From: Hyphochytrium catenoides
Lineage: Eukaryota; Sar; Hyphochytriomycetes; Hyphochytriales; Hyphochytriaceae
DNA length: 64,000 nt
Direction of reading: 5' to 3'
Assembly (NCBI GenBank): GCA_900088475.1
Contig: FLMG01003022.1
Span: 20,251 to 84,250 of the forward strand
The notes beneath the pieces are model-generated. The model did not search any database and was not told the DNA's origin. It saw only the letters and a list, made by a program, of their open reading frames with translations. The position numbers and the translations under genes were made by a program. Within the stretch, counting starts at the first letter, position 1. Each line of letters opens with the position of its first letter. Below, in pieces: positions 12,901-24,900 of this stretch.

Positions 12901-15900
12901 AACTGGTTCCTTCCGATGTTCCTCTATTTCTATCCATCCTTCACGATATCTTCCCTACCTCACCCGCACCTTCCTCAACGGAGCTCAAAGAGCTGGAGGA
13001 CGCGATCAGTAAGGTTCTGGAAAGAGAAGGGCTTCTTCGTTCGCCTTCATGGAATCGTAAAATACTGCAGCTTTATGATGCTACTCTCGTCCGTCATGGG
13101 ATAATGCTGGTTGGGCCCGCGGGTGCCGGAAAGTCCAAGCTGGTAAGGTTCATTGATGCAGTAATAGCAACGTGGGGATGGAAAAGCGGACAGGAGGGGA
13201 GATGCCTGAATGACAGTCGTCAACATTTAAACATCATTCTCCTTTCTTCAGATCGCCACCTTGCAAGATGCGCTGACGATTTACACGAACGTCCCTCATA
13301 AACGGGTTAGAATGAACCCTAAGGCCATCCGGACAGAGGTAGGTGTTGCGGCTAAGGGGGCGAGTAAAAAGACCTTACCTCATGCTCTGCCCGGCTTTCT
13401 ACGCCTTTATTCCTGCTTTGCCTTAGACCCAATCTCTCATACTTGATCTTCTAACCCGTCTACCAGGATATGTTCGGAGAGAAGCACCCTCTCACAGAGG
13501 AATGGGTGGACGGCGTCTTCTCCGCGATGTGGGCCAAATTCAATGACAGAAGTCGGAAGGACAAGCAATGGATTGTTTGCGATGGCCCAATAGACCCATT
13601 ATGGATTGAAAACCTCAACAGCGTTCTCGATGACAATCGCATCCTCACGTTAGCTAACGGAGACCGTATCCCAATGACATCTAACGTCAAGCTAGTCTTC
13701 GAGGTCGAGGAGCTGCAGAATGCGTCACCTGCGACAGTCTCCAGAGCCGGAATAATCTACGTTAGGTAAGTGGCAGACTATGAAATAGAAGGTACCCATA
13801 TAAACTGATGAAGAGCTGGATGGGATAACAATCGGCGGCACCTGTTTACCCATGAGGAAAGAGATCGAAGAGATGCCACCGAACCGTACTAAAGCCCTCC
13901 ATGTTACGTTCCTCAGTGACACTGACCTAGACTGGTCACCAGTGCTTAATGCCTACATTGAAAAAAGCAAGGACTCTGCCAAAAAGGTGCTGACCGCCTT
14001 CAGGGCCAAATTCTTTGGCTTGATAGAGGCCGAACGGCCTGGTTTGGGACATGCTTTCGAGTTCTTGGAGAGTCATTGCGGCATCAGAACTGCCGATATC
14101 CGCGTAATGGTGGTCACCTCATTTGTCCAATTAGTCGAGTCCTTGTGGAGAACCGCAGATTTCAGCAAGAGCGAGGCGGATATGATGCAGGAGGGAGAGA
14201 GAGTGCTTCTCTTTTCCTTTATCTGGGCATTTGCTGGGATGCTGGACCAAGAAGAGAGAGTGAAGTTTGAGGTCTGGCTTCGCTCGCTGTCTTCAAACCT
14301 GCCGCTTGGGGATCACGACACAATCTACGACTATCACGTCAGCCCAGAAACAATGGACTGGACGAGGTGGAAGAACTGGGCATGGGAACCTCCTCGCTCT
14401 TCTGAGGCGTCCGCCTTTCCTCTAAATTCTTCTCCACACCAGGGCTTCAAAGAAGGGGCAAGAAAGGGTTCTGTCATTATCAAGGAAGAAAGAAAGCCAT
14501 CTTACCAGTTGGATGTTTCTGAGACTCCTGTAGACCTGGGCTTCACATACACATCAGGGATGAATCTGTCTCATCTCCATCTGCCCACTCCTGAAACAGA
14601 ACGAGTGAGATATCTTCTTGAGAGAATGCATGGCAGAGGATATCCTACGCTCATCGTAGGGCCCAATGGCTCAGGTACCTCTTAGCTTGGTTTGAAGTTC
14701 TCCTAATCCTCCAATACTAGTCCTCGCGGAAGCTTCCATCCATTCCTTCTTCGAGTTGCGTCTGCTTTTGCTAACTGTTTGTGGAACAGGCAAGAGCAGC
14801 CTCGTCAACGCTTTCATCCGCGACCCTCTTGGGCCAGTGCCAAAAGCTAGAAGGTTCGTTGTTAGCAGCCTTAGCACACCGGGTCGCTTACAAAAGATTT
14901 TGGAGGCGGAGCTGGAGAAGAGAGGAGGAAAGAGCTTCGGTCCTCAAGGAGGAGGGAGAATGTGCCTATTCCTCGATGATTTACACTCACCCTCACCGAA
15001 CGAGTGGGGCGACAAACCTGCGCTGGAGTTGGTGCGACAGCTGGTTGAAACAGGGAGCATGTGCTTCCTTGACAAAGACAAGAGGGGAGACCTGAAGGTT
15101 GTCGAGGATCTCTACTATATGGCAGTGATGCTGCAAGACAACAGAGTCAACAGTAGAGAACTGCCTTCCAGATTGAGGAGACATTTTTTCCACATAAGGT
15201 GAGGCTTGAAACGCATCGGAATCGGGTGTTGGGAGTAAGAGTCCTGAGGCAGACGAGAGTGAACGAGACCTGTGTATGGTGTGACCCTAAGCACGGGAGA
15301 TCTATAGTTCCATAGCGTTACTTTTGTTCCCGGGGTTTCTCTCTTGCCATTGTATTTCACTAATCTTGCTCTGGTGGACACTGATTCTCTCTGCTCACTA
15401 CAGGATTGGAGCTCCTTCCTATCCCTGCATTGAAAGTATTATGGGCAGAGTTCTCCAAGCGCGTCTTCTTTCGTTCAAACCTATCGATACAGTGTCAGAA
15501 GTCGTCCTGCGGCTGCCCTCCGTAACATCGCAGGTTCTTCAATGGTTGAGCCGCACTCTACCTCCTTCTCCTCTCCGGTTCCATTACTCTTTTGGATTGA
15601 GAGAAGCATTAAGAGTGGTAGATGGAGTAGTCTCCTCCCCTACAGAGCTCTTGTCGAACGAGAACTCCGTGATAAAGCTCTGGAGGCACGAAATGGAGAG
15701 AGAGATGAGCGACAAACTCATCTCTGATCAGGATAAGCAACTGCTATGGGATAATATCAACCATGTAGGGCAGCAACCTACCTGAGTCTTTTCTTATATT
15801 TCCCTTTCCGCCTATTTAGCCTTGCCTCACCACGTGGTGCCTTTCGTAGTCCTGTTTCTCTTGCCAACTGCAGGCCTTGTTCTTGGACCATGCCACTCAT

Positions 15901-18900
15901 GCTGCTTCTCAATTCGGAGCACTAAATGACCCCCTCTCCATATTGGTTCCGCTTCTGACTTAAACGCTTTCTTCCAGATGGCCGTTCAAACGTTCAGTCC
16001 CCAGAAACCCCAGGATAATGGTGCCGACAAGATGCAGGGAGGAAGAAGGGGAGCCAAACAATATTCTCCTCTCGATGCCAAGGATAAAAAAGGCCTTGCG
16101 GGTGGGTTACTTTCTTCCACCATCGATCTCATTTTGCTCTCTTTCTATTCTTTCCCATCGCGCCAGACACATTCGCTTAAGTCCTAATTACTCCTTGGCA
16201 TCTAGAGGATGCGAGGTCCCGTATCACTATCTTACCACTTAGTCATGGCTCAATCTATCACAGGCCCTAAACCAACTCCTATTGTTGTGGACAATGTGCA
16301 CTACCTTTTCGTCAATTTCCTGGGAGAAGATGTGAAGAACGAAAGAGGAGAGATAGTAAAGCCAAGTGATAGGGCATATCGGATGGTTGGTACGTTAAGT
16401 TTGGCGGTCATATCTTTTCTTGCCGCTTCTCTCGAGCTTTCCTCTTTTGCCTCTCTTTTCCTTTTGTCTTACTCTTTGCGTATTGGGAAGCTCTTATGTC
16501 TTTCGGCGTCATTGGGCAACAAATCAGTGTAACAAATGACCGAATGAGCGAGTACTTGTTTTGGTTAACATATGAGCGGGAAAGTTCTGCACAAAGGCTT
16601 CCTCTTTGCATCCTCATCCGCTTGCTTTAGGCGCTCTCTCCGACATCCGAGCCCGAGTTTCCGCGTTACAAGCGCAGTACGAGGGCGATTCAACTCCGAG
16701 CGCTTCCAAAGCACATTTTTTTTGGTTTGAAGACGCTCTCTCTCATTTGGTCAGAGTAAGCAGAGTGCTACACAGAGATAGCGGCGGAAGCATCCTGCTT
16801 ATTGGCACAAGTGGGAGCGGAAGGAAGAGCATCGCCCGTCTTGCAGCTTTCATCTCTCGAACCTCTATATTTGAGGTGACAATGACAAAAACCTACGATT
16901 TAACCGCTCTGCTTGACGACTTGAGAAATATGTATAAAACCACAGGTGTTATGGGTAAGTCCGGTGTGTAAGTAACGCTAGAAGTGAAGAGAGAGGAGAG
17001 GGAAGCGATAAGATACATAGGGATTGCCGACCAATGTGACAATAGAATCTCTCTTGCTTCTCGACTGATGGGTCTTCTAACCTTACCCAATCCCTACTTG
17101 CTCAATCTGCTTCTGTTACTCCAGAGAACCTCGAATATATACTTCATTATCTCACTTCTTCTCGTTCATTGGTCTCTACCTGCAGGCAAACCCCTCACCT
17201 GGTTGATCTCCGACGCGTTGGTGAAACGAGAAGAATTCCTAGACGTCGTGAATCTGTTCCTTTCCACGGGAGAGATTCCACTTCTGTTCCCCAAAGACCA
17301 GTTAGGAGTCTTGGTGGGGGAGCTCAGGGGCCAAGTAAGAAGCTCCTGACTGTGTCTCTAACTGGGCTTCGCTCTTGATACCTCCTATATCGCTTATCTT
17401 CTGCCCCTGGCGCCCCGTCTCCTACTCTGATCTATCTGCTCTAGGGGGCCTTGTCCGTGATGTGCAGTATATAGCCACCGCCTTCTTATCCGAAACGGGA
17501 ACCCAACTCACCTCCCACTCTTATTAACTCTCTTTCCCTGGGTTCGCTGTTGTCTCGTTCGCGATCTATACTTATATTTCGTACTCTCCTTTGTCTTGTC
17601 TCTTTCCCCCCACACTCGGGTTCAGGCGGAAGCACGTGGCCTTGGAGACAGTCCTGAGGAGCTGGTCCGTCTTTTTGTCAGCAGAGTACGGAAAAACTTG
17701 AGGATTGCTCTTTGCCTATCTCCCAACAGCGATAACCTGGGAGACAAGGCACAAAAGTTCCCGGCACTTTTCTCTGAGTGTACTATTGACTGGTAACCCT
17801 ATCGCAATATTTCTTTTAGCCTCCACTATTTTTACACCCTTGCTCGTCCGATTTTGAGTGCGCGTTATGTCATGCTCCACTCGTCTATGGTTGCCATTGG
17901 CGATACCTTTTCACAATCTATCACGAGTACACCATTTTCAGGTCTGGCATCGATTGTCTTAGTCTTCCTTGCTAGATCTCGTTTATAATCTGGTCATCGG
18001 TCCCTCATCGAATCCTGGTAGCCATGATGCCTTCATTGCGTTTCGTAGTCCTGGAAGGCTCTCTCATAGTTCCTTGCCAGACCCGTCTATGTTTTTGACA
18101 TAGTTTTCTCACCACACTTTCTATGATCAAGGTATCTTCCATGGCCCTCTTCTGCCCTAAGCGCGGTTTCGGAAGGCTCTCTGGCAGAACTAAAGATCGA
18201 CTGCACTCCCTCAATAAGGGAGGAGCTGGTGGGCTACACGGCCCACGTTCATGAGGCGGTAGTGGAAGCGGGAGAGCGATACAGCAAGATCATGAAGTAA
18301 GACAACTCTTGAAGAATGAGCTTTCAGTCCCTAGTTCTTGACTTTGTTCTTGACTTTGATCCCACCTTGGAGAGGTGATCCATGATATAGTTTTTGAAGG
18401 CCCTCGCTTCTTCCCTTTTTAAGGGCACGTGCCACTAATCTCTTCAAAATCACTGTCAAATGGTAGGAGGCATGTTTATCAGACCCCGGTGTCCTTCCTC
18501 TCCTTCGTGGAGACGTACAAGACCCTCTACTCGCTCAAGCTGGATGAGATCGAGCAGAAAGAGAGTAGAGTACTACTTGGTCTCTCCAAGCTCATCAAAG
18601 GGGCCGAGGACGTTGATAGGATGAAAGTCACGCTTAAGAAAGAGGAGGAGAAGCTGAAGGAGGCGGAGCAGACCACGAATATTATGCTAGGGGATCTGGA
18701 GGTCTCGTCAATGGCGGCCAAGAAGGAAAGTGACGTCGTCGCAAAAATCAAGGAAAAGTGCGAACTCGAAGCAGGTACGAGTGACGGAATGGTCAGACTA
18801 TATAAAGTATGGGTGCGGTGAACGAAACGTCTTGACAGCGATTCAGAAAAGGGATCTCTTACAGGAACCTAAGCACCTAGAATAGGAGCAGAGAGGGCCC

Positions 18901-21900
18901 AGAGAGCGAGCTAGAGTTATATGCAAACAGGAATTCTGAGCTAAAAACTAACCCCTTGCTCTTAATGAGATAGCGCAAATCTCCGAGGAGAAACGCCTAG
19001 CTGAGGAAGACCTGGCTAAAGCGAAACCGTTCCTGGAGGAGGCTGAGAGGGCGCTCTCTTCCATCAAGCCAAATGACTTGAACGAGTTAAAAAAGCTTGC
19101 TAAACCAGGAGACATCATTAAGCTTATCTTTGACTGTGTGGCCATTTTGCGCATGCAGCCACTTGTCAAGGTGGAAAAGAGCAGCATAACACTCGGTAGG
19201 GCTGACCAAAGATTCAGAGATGGCATCATTCCCATTGTTCATTTCCAAGCCCCTTCTTCTTACCTGTATCAGTTGCACATGCGGCTCTCCAACTTTTATT
19301 CCACTACTTTTACATTGATTTGTCCTTTGCCTCTACTGTGTAGGCATGGGACGAACTCGGCGGACGGCTGACTTTATCATGGACTCCTTTTCTCAACTGA
19401 AGACGTCGATGCTTTCGGATGCACGCTTCCTGCAGTCTATTTTCACTTTCTCTCAGTATGAGAAGGATCTCATCAATGAAGAAACCATTGAGCTCCTGAC
19501 ACCGTATCTAGGTCGAGTGCCAATTGCCGTCACTTCTTTCACAACTTGCGCCTCCACCTACATATCCTCAACCTTATTTGGGAATTGCCGTTAGTACTCG
19601 AAGGGCAATACCTCTTGATTTACACTGCGGTGAAGAGTCCTACTTGCCTACCTCATTTTTCAGCTACCACTATGTGCTAAATTGACATGTTGGACTTTAG
19701 AGCTGGAGGGCTTCCAACCGGAAACGGCTCGGAACGCGTCAAAGGCAGCCGAAGGGCTTTGCATATGGGTCCGCGCGATGTGTGACTACCACATGGCCTC
19801 CAAGATGGTCAAGCCTAAGCTGGAGGCCCTCAGAGTGGCCGAAGGCAAGCTGGAGGTTGCTAGACAGGCGCTAGCAAGAGCGGAGGAGAGGCTGCTGAAG
19901 TGCCAAGACGTGCTCACGAAGCTCAGGGTAAGGAGACAACTACAGCAGGCTTAAGGAGAGAAGGGCTAAGGAAAGAACAGACAAAGGCCTTGCTGGTGGT
20001 CACCTTGTTTGCGCACAAGAGTGATCGTCATTTACTTGCAAGTCTAATGAGTATGCAGTTCTACTGGTTGAGTGTAAAGTAACTCTCACCCTGGTTTGTT
20101 TGACTGCTGTTTGCGCGACGCCCTCTACAGCTGGACTTCGAAAGGCGGATGGCAGATAAGTCTAAGATTGAGGACAACGCAGTCACAACTAGGAAGAAGA
20201 TGGACCTTGCCACCGCGCTCATCACGGGCCTCGCTCAGGAGCAGCAGCGCTGGACGGAAGACTCCAAGCTCTTTGCGCAGGTTTCAGATTATCGTCTTTC
20301 CTTGAATGCGACTATTCCACAGCACTAGGACACATTTTAAAGAATCTCTCCTTTCCATATCACTATAACTTCTGTCCATTCGAAAGTCTCCATGAAGGCA
20401 CACTAACTTCCCATTTTAGCTAAGCTCTGCTTGGTCTCTCTCTTGACTCAGCTTTGTGTTCTTACTATTTATGGTCCCTCTTCTAGATCAAACAACAACT
20501 TGTAGGCAACTGCGCCGTATCCAGCGCATTCCTCGCCTACTGCGGGCCGTTCAATAAGGACTATCGAGACCTGCTGATGGATACTTTTATGCAAGAGATA
20601 CGCAAACGCTGTATTCCGGCGACCGAGAACTTGAACTTGCCTGAATTCCTTGTTGACCGGAGCATCATAGAAGACTGGGGTCTACAAGGCCTGCCAAACG
20701 ATACGCTCTCTATCCAGAACGGAGTCCTATTAACTTACAGCCGAAGGCATCCTCTGCTAATTGACCCTCAGGGTCAGGCACTAAGCTGGCTGAAGCGGCG
20801 AGAAGCGGGAAATCTTCCCTCCTTTGGTAAGCAGCTGGATGTTTGTAAGGGACAAGAGCGGGGAAGAGCAAGAGAGCGGAGACAGAGTCAACTGGCCAGA
20901 CGTAGGAATATGTGGATAAGAGGACATTGGAAAAAAAATTTGTCAGAGGACTCTAATGCTTGGAATTCTTTCTCGCAGGTACCACCAATTCTCTTCACCC
21001 TCGTTTCAAGGACCACCTGGAGCTAGCGGCCACCGAGGGGCAGACGCTTCTGGTTATAAATGTCGAAGAGAAGGTGGACACACTGCTTGAGGTCATACTA
21101 AGGAGAAACTATACCTACAGCGGCAAAAAGAAATTCGCACAACTCGGAGGTAAGAAAAGGAGCTCATCCTCAAGAAACATTTAGTTCAAAGACACAGACA
21201 CACAGATAACTGGGATAGAGGAGGGAGTGGGCCAGCACAGCACACCTCCTAAGCCACAGAGATACAGAGAGCATTCAAGTCTGCCCCACGACACTCCGGA
21301 TCTGTCTACTCATATAGGGCACGCATAATGACCCCTTCGAGTCTGATATATCCTCTTATACTGCAGACAAAATAGTCGAGCTCAGTGACAACTTCAAGCT
21401 TTATTTGACCTCAAGGCTGGCCAACCCGCACTTTCTTCCGGAGATTCAATCTCAAGCCACGGTCATTGACTTTACTGTCACCGTTCGAGGACTTGAGGAA
21501 CAGCTGCTGGCCAAAGTTATACAGCAAGAGCAGAGGTACTACATCTAATATGGCCTAATACCGCTCCTCTCTCTCTCTGTCAGTTTCCTTCAGTATCGTC
21601 ATGTTTTGGCTGCTGTTCGTTTGTTGAACTTAGCCCTAAATCACTATGTGGCATGCCCTTCTCCCGTCCTCTTATCTTACACTCCTCTTTACTAATGTAC
21701 CTTACCATCCCGTCCTCTTATCTTACACGCCACCTGTATTTAATCTCCAGATCTCTTGAGGAACAGCTTGCCTTCGTCCAACAGGACCTCAACAACAATA
21801 CCCGAGCGTTATTGCAGCTTGACTCTATGCTGCTAGAAAGACTGACGGCTAACGCTGGTAATTTGCTGGATGACATTGAGCTAATTGGAGTGCTTAAGGA

Positions 21901-24900
21901 CACGAAGACGAAAGCCACAGATGTCAAAGAAAAACTCAAGGCAGCCGTTGCAATGCGGACGAGGTAAAGGATAGAAGACAGAGTCGTCGCAAAGGTTTTG
22001 TATTGTTTGGAACTAGGTTTGGCTGTTCGGTTCTTTCTAGCGCCGTTAAGAGTATTCTTTGCTTTCTTTGTCGACATAGACATTGGAATTACTTTATCCG
22101 TTGTTCTTACCGCTCCATCTGCCCATGCTTCCTCCACTTTCTGGCTCCAAATGGTGTTTATGTTCTTATGCTTTTGCCTCGTCTTCAAATAGCATCAACG
22201 AGAAGAGAGAACAATACCGGCCTGTTGCGACTAGAGGCTCCATCCTTTACTTTGCCCTGATAGAGATAAGCAAGCTCAACGTTATGTACCAGATCTCCCT
22301 AGATCAGGTTAGTCGAGTAGAGGAGGAAGGCGACGGCGAACAACAATTAATTTCTGTCTATCACGATAACTCAGCTGAACCGCTTTCTATAGTTTCTAGG
22401 GCTGTTCGACATCGCGGTAGAGGGTGCTGAAAAGTCGCTGGTTGTTTGGAAGAGGATCTGTTCGATCATCGAAACCCTGACATATTCGACGTATAGATAT
22501 GTCTGTCGTGGCCTCTACTCCCGTCACAGGACTACTTTCAGTCTCATTCTCCTCTTCAAGCTCTTCCAGTCGGCAGGAAGCATCAACGCACAAGACATAG
22601 AGGTCTTTCTCAAGGTACGTTTAACTGTCGAGGGTCAATCAATTGGTTCTTCGTAGGGGTGTCCTGTTCTATGTTTTATGTCCTTGCTAGCCCATTATTG
22701 TCTACTGCCAATTGCCCTTCCGGGCTTCTACATCATATTCTCACATCCTTCTGATGCTTCCTGCAGGCTGGCCGCGGGGTTGATCCTTCAAGAAGCAAGC
22801 GCTTCAGCTGGATGAGCAACTCATCATGGGCTAACTTGGTGGCGCTTTCAGAGAGTGGAGAGCCAGTAATCGCTAACCTCCTACAGGACATCGAAGAGAG
22901 AGAGAGTGAGTGGCAGTCTTGGTACGAGGACAATGAGCCCGAGAAACGTGCGCTACCCGATTACGAACAGCGTCTCACAGGACAGAGGGTAAGGATCTTG
23001 CTATACTCCAAGACAGAGACCTATTCCTCGCCCGTCGACATGGTCCACTTCAATCGTTGTTGGTGCATCTTGTAAAAGGGAGTAGATGTCGAGATGAGAC
23101 GAGGGCAAGGTTCATTAGTTAGTGGGCTACGTTGAGATAACACGCAACGTTGGGTTTAGAAGGACGCTAAAGTGTCCTAGGAAGGCTTTGTTCTCTAGGC
23201 TTAGCGGGAGAGGGTTATGGAACTATTTGACGAAAGAAATATACCTAGACTCTGCGTGGTCCCTAGTAACAGGCGACATGAGAGTAGGAAATACCGGACT
23301 CTGACACTGGACATCCGCAGGGGACTTTTTATCACTTCTTACTCGTACGGTCGTTAAGAGAGGATCGGACCATCCTGGCGGCTTTAGAACTCATCCGCAA
23401 CACCACGACCATCTCATACCAAGAACTTCAGGGTGTCCCAGGTCTCGGTCCCAAATTCTTGGAGCCAGTCAATGACTCTATCGAAACGACGCTGAACGGG
23501 ATGACACATTTGGAGCCCGTGATCTTCCTTTTGTCGCCTGGGGCTGACCCTACAGGTGGAGTTCGCTCTTACAAAGATTGGCTGCTGGAAGTACAGGGGC
23601 CCACACCCACCTATCGCTCTTCCCTTTCCCGACTTGCTTCTAAATGCTCAGCTCCTGTCCTCCAGTATCCCTTCAGCGCAAGTCTTCCCCCAAAGACTAA
23701 TCATCACCACCACTGACCTTTACGTCCAACTAGATGCGATAGAATCCATTGCACGGAAGCGCAAGCAAGCCATTGACTGCATTTCTGTGGGGGAAGGCCA
23801 GGAGTCCCTGGTGCTGAAGGTAATCCGCCTTGCACCTTTCATCGCGCGAGAGCTTTCGTCCATTACTGCTTCCACATTATCTGATGTGCCAGTCTCATAC
23901 TGCCTGGCTTTGGGCGATTCCCTCTACTTTTCCTTCCCTTATCCTGCTGAAAGCTGACCGCAGTATCCATCACTTAGCTCTCTGATCTGATAGCTTACGC
24001 CTTGTCCTCTCGGCTCATCTGTAGGCCATCAATTCAGGCGCACTGAATGGCTCCTGGGTGCTTCTTCAGAACTGTCACCTGGCCATAAAGTTCTTAGAGC
24101 ACCTGGAGGTTGTGCTTGGCCGTCTAAAACCGACCTGCAATCCGGGCTTTAGACTCCTCATCACATGCGAGCCCCATCCTCAGTTTCCGGTATCCCTCCT
24201 ACACATGTCCATCAAGGTACATTAAGCCTGCGACATTCGGCTCTCTCTGTCCCTCCATACTCCTTATCTGGGTGCACTATCTCTGCCTTAGCGGCAACCC
24301 TTTACTCAAATGGCCCCACTATCACCTATGCTGGTCTTTCCTAAAGTTTTTCCGTGTTTTCTCTCTCTGATTTCACCTCCATCTCTGTAGGTGACAAATG
24401 AGAACCCGGCAGGCTTGAAGGCATGTCTTCTGCGATCCTTCTCGGACATAGTAGACCAGGATCGTCTGGATCGGGTGGATAGTTCCCTTTGGAGAAAGCT
24501 GCTTTACGGACTCTCGTTCCTCCATGCCATTGTACAGGTCTGGGACTGGACAAGCTTCTTTCATACTCCCGATAACCAAGAATCCTGCTATCTCGCCAAA
24601 ACCCTGGCACCATCTTCTCACTACTGTTTGTGTGCTACTTTCTTCAACTGGAAGTGTTCCTGCAATGTGTAGGTCTTCCACCTTCGTCGTCCTCCATTTG
24701 TTCCTTGCGTTAGTTAGGTCCCTTGTGTTAAGAGTATCTAGCAACTTTTCGTTAGTACCTTCATTGCCTGACATCCTGACTTCAGGAGAGAAGAAAGTAC
24801 GGCGCTATTGGCTGGACTGTACCTTATGAGTTCAATAACAGCGATCTGACAGCTGGACTGGAGTTTTTGGAGAGAACTATCATCCCCTCTGGCTCAGTAC

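Noticed and set aside
20827..21180. Possible read-through of dynein exon 20488-20826 into following sequence
   Set aside because: A GTAAG donor at 20827 and an acceptor near 20976 restore the family sequence; the frame through the interval is not conserved.
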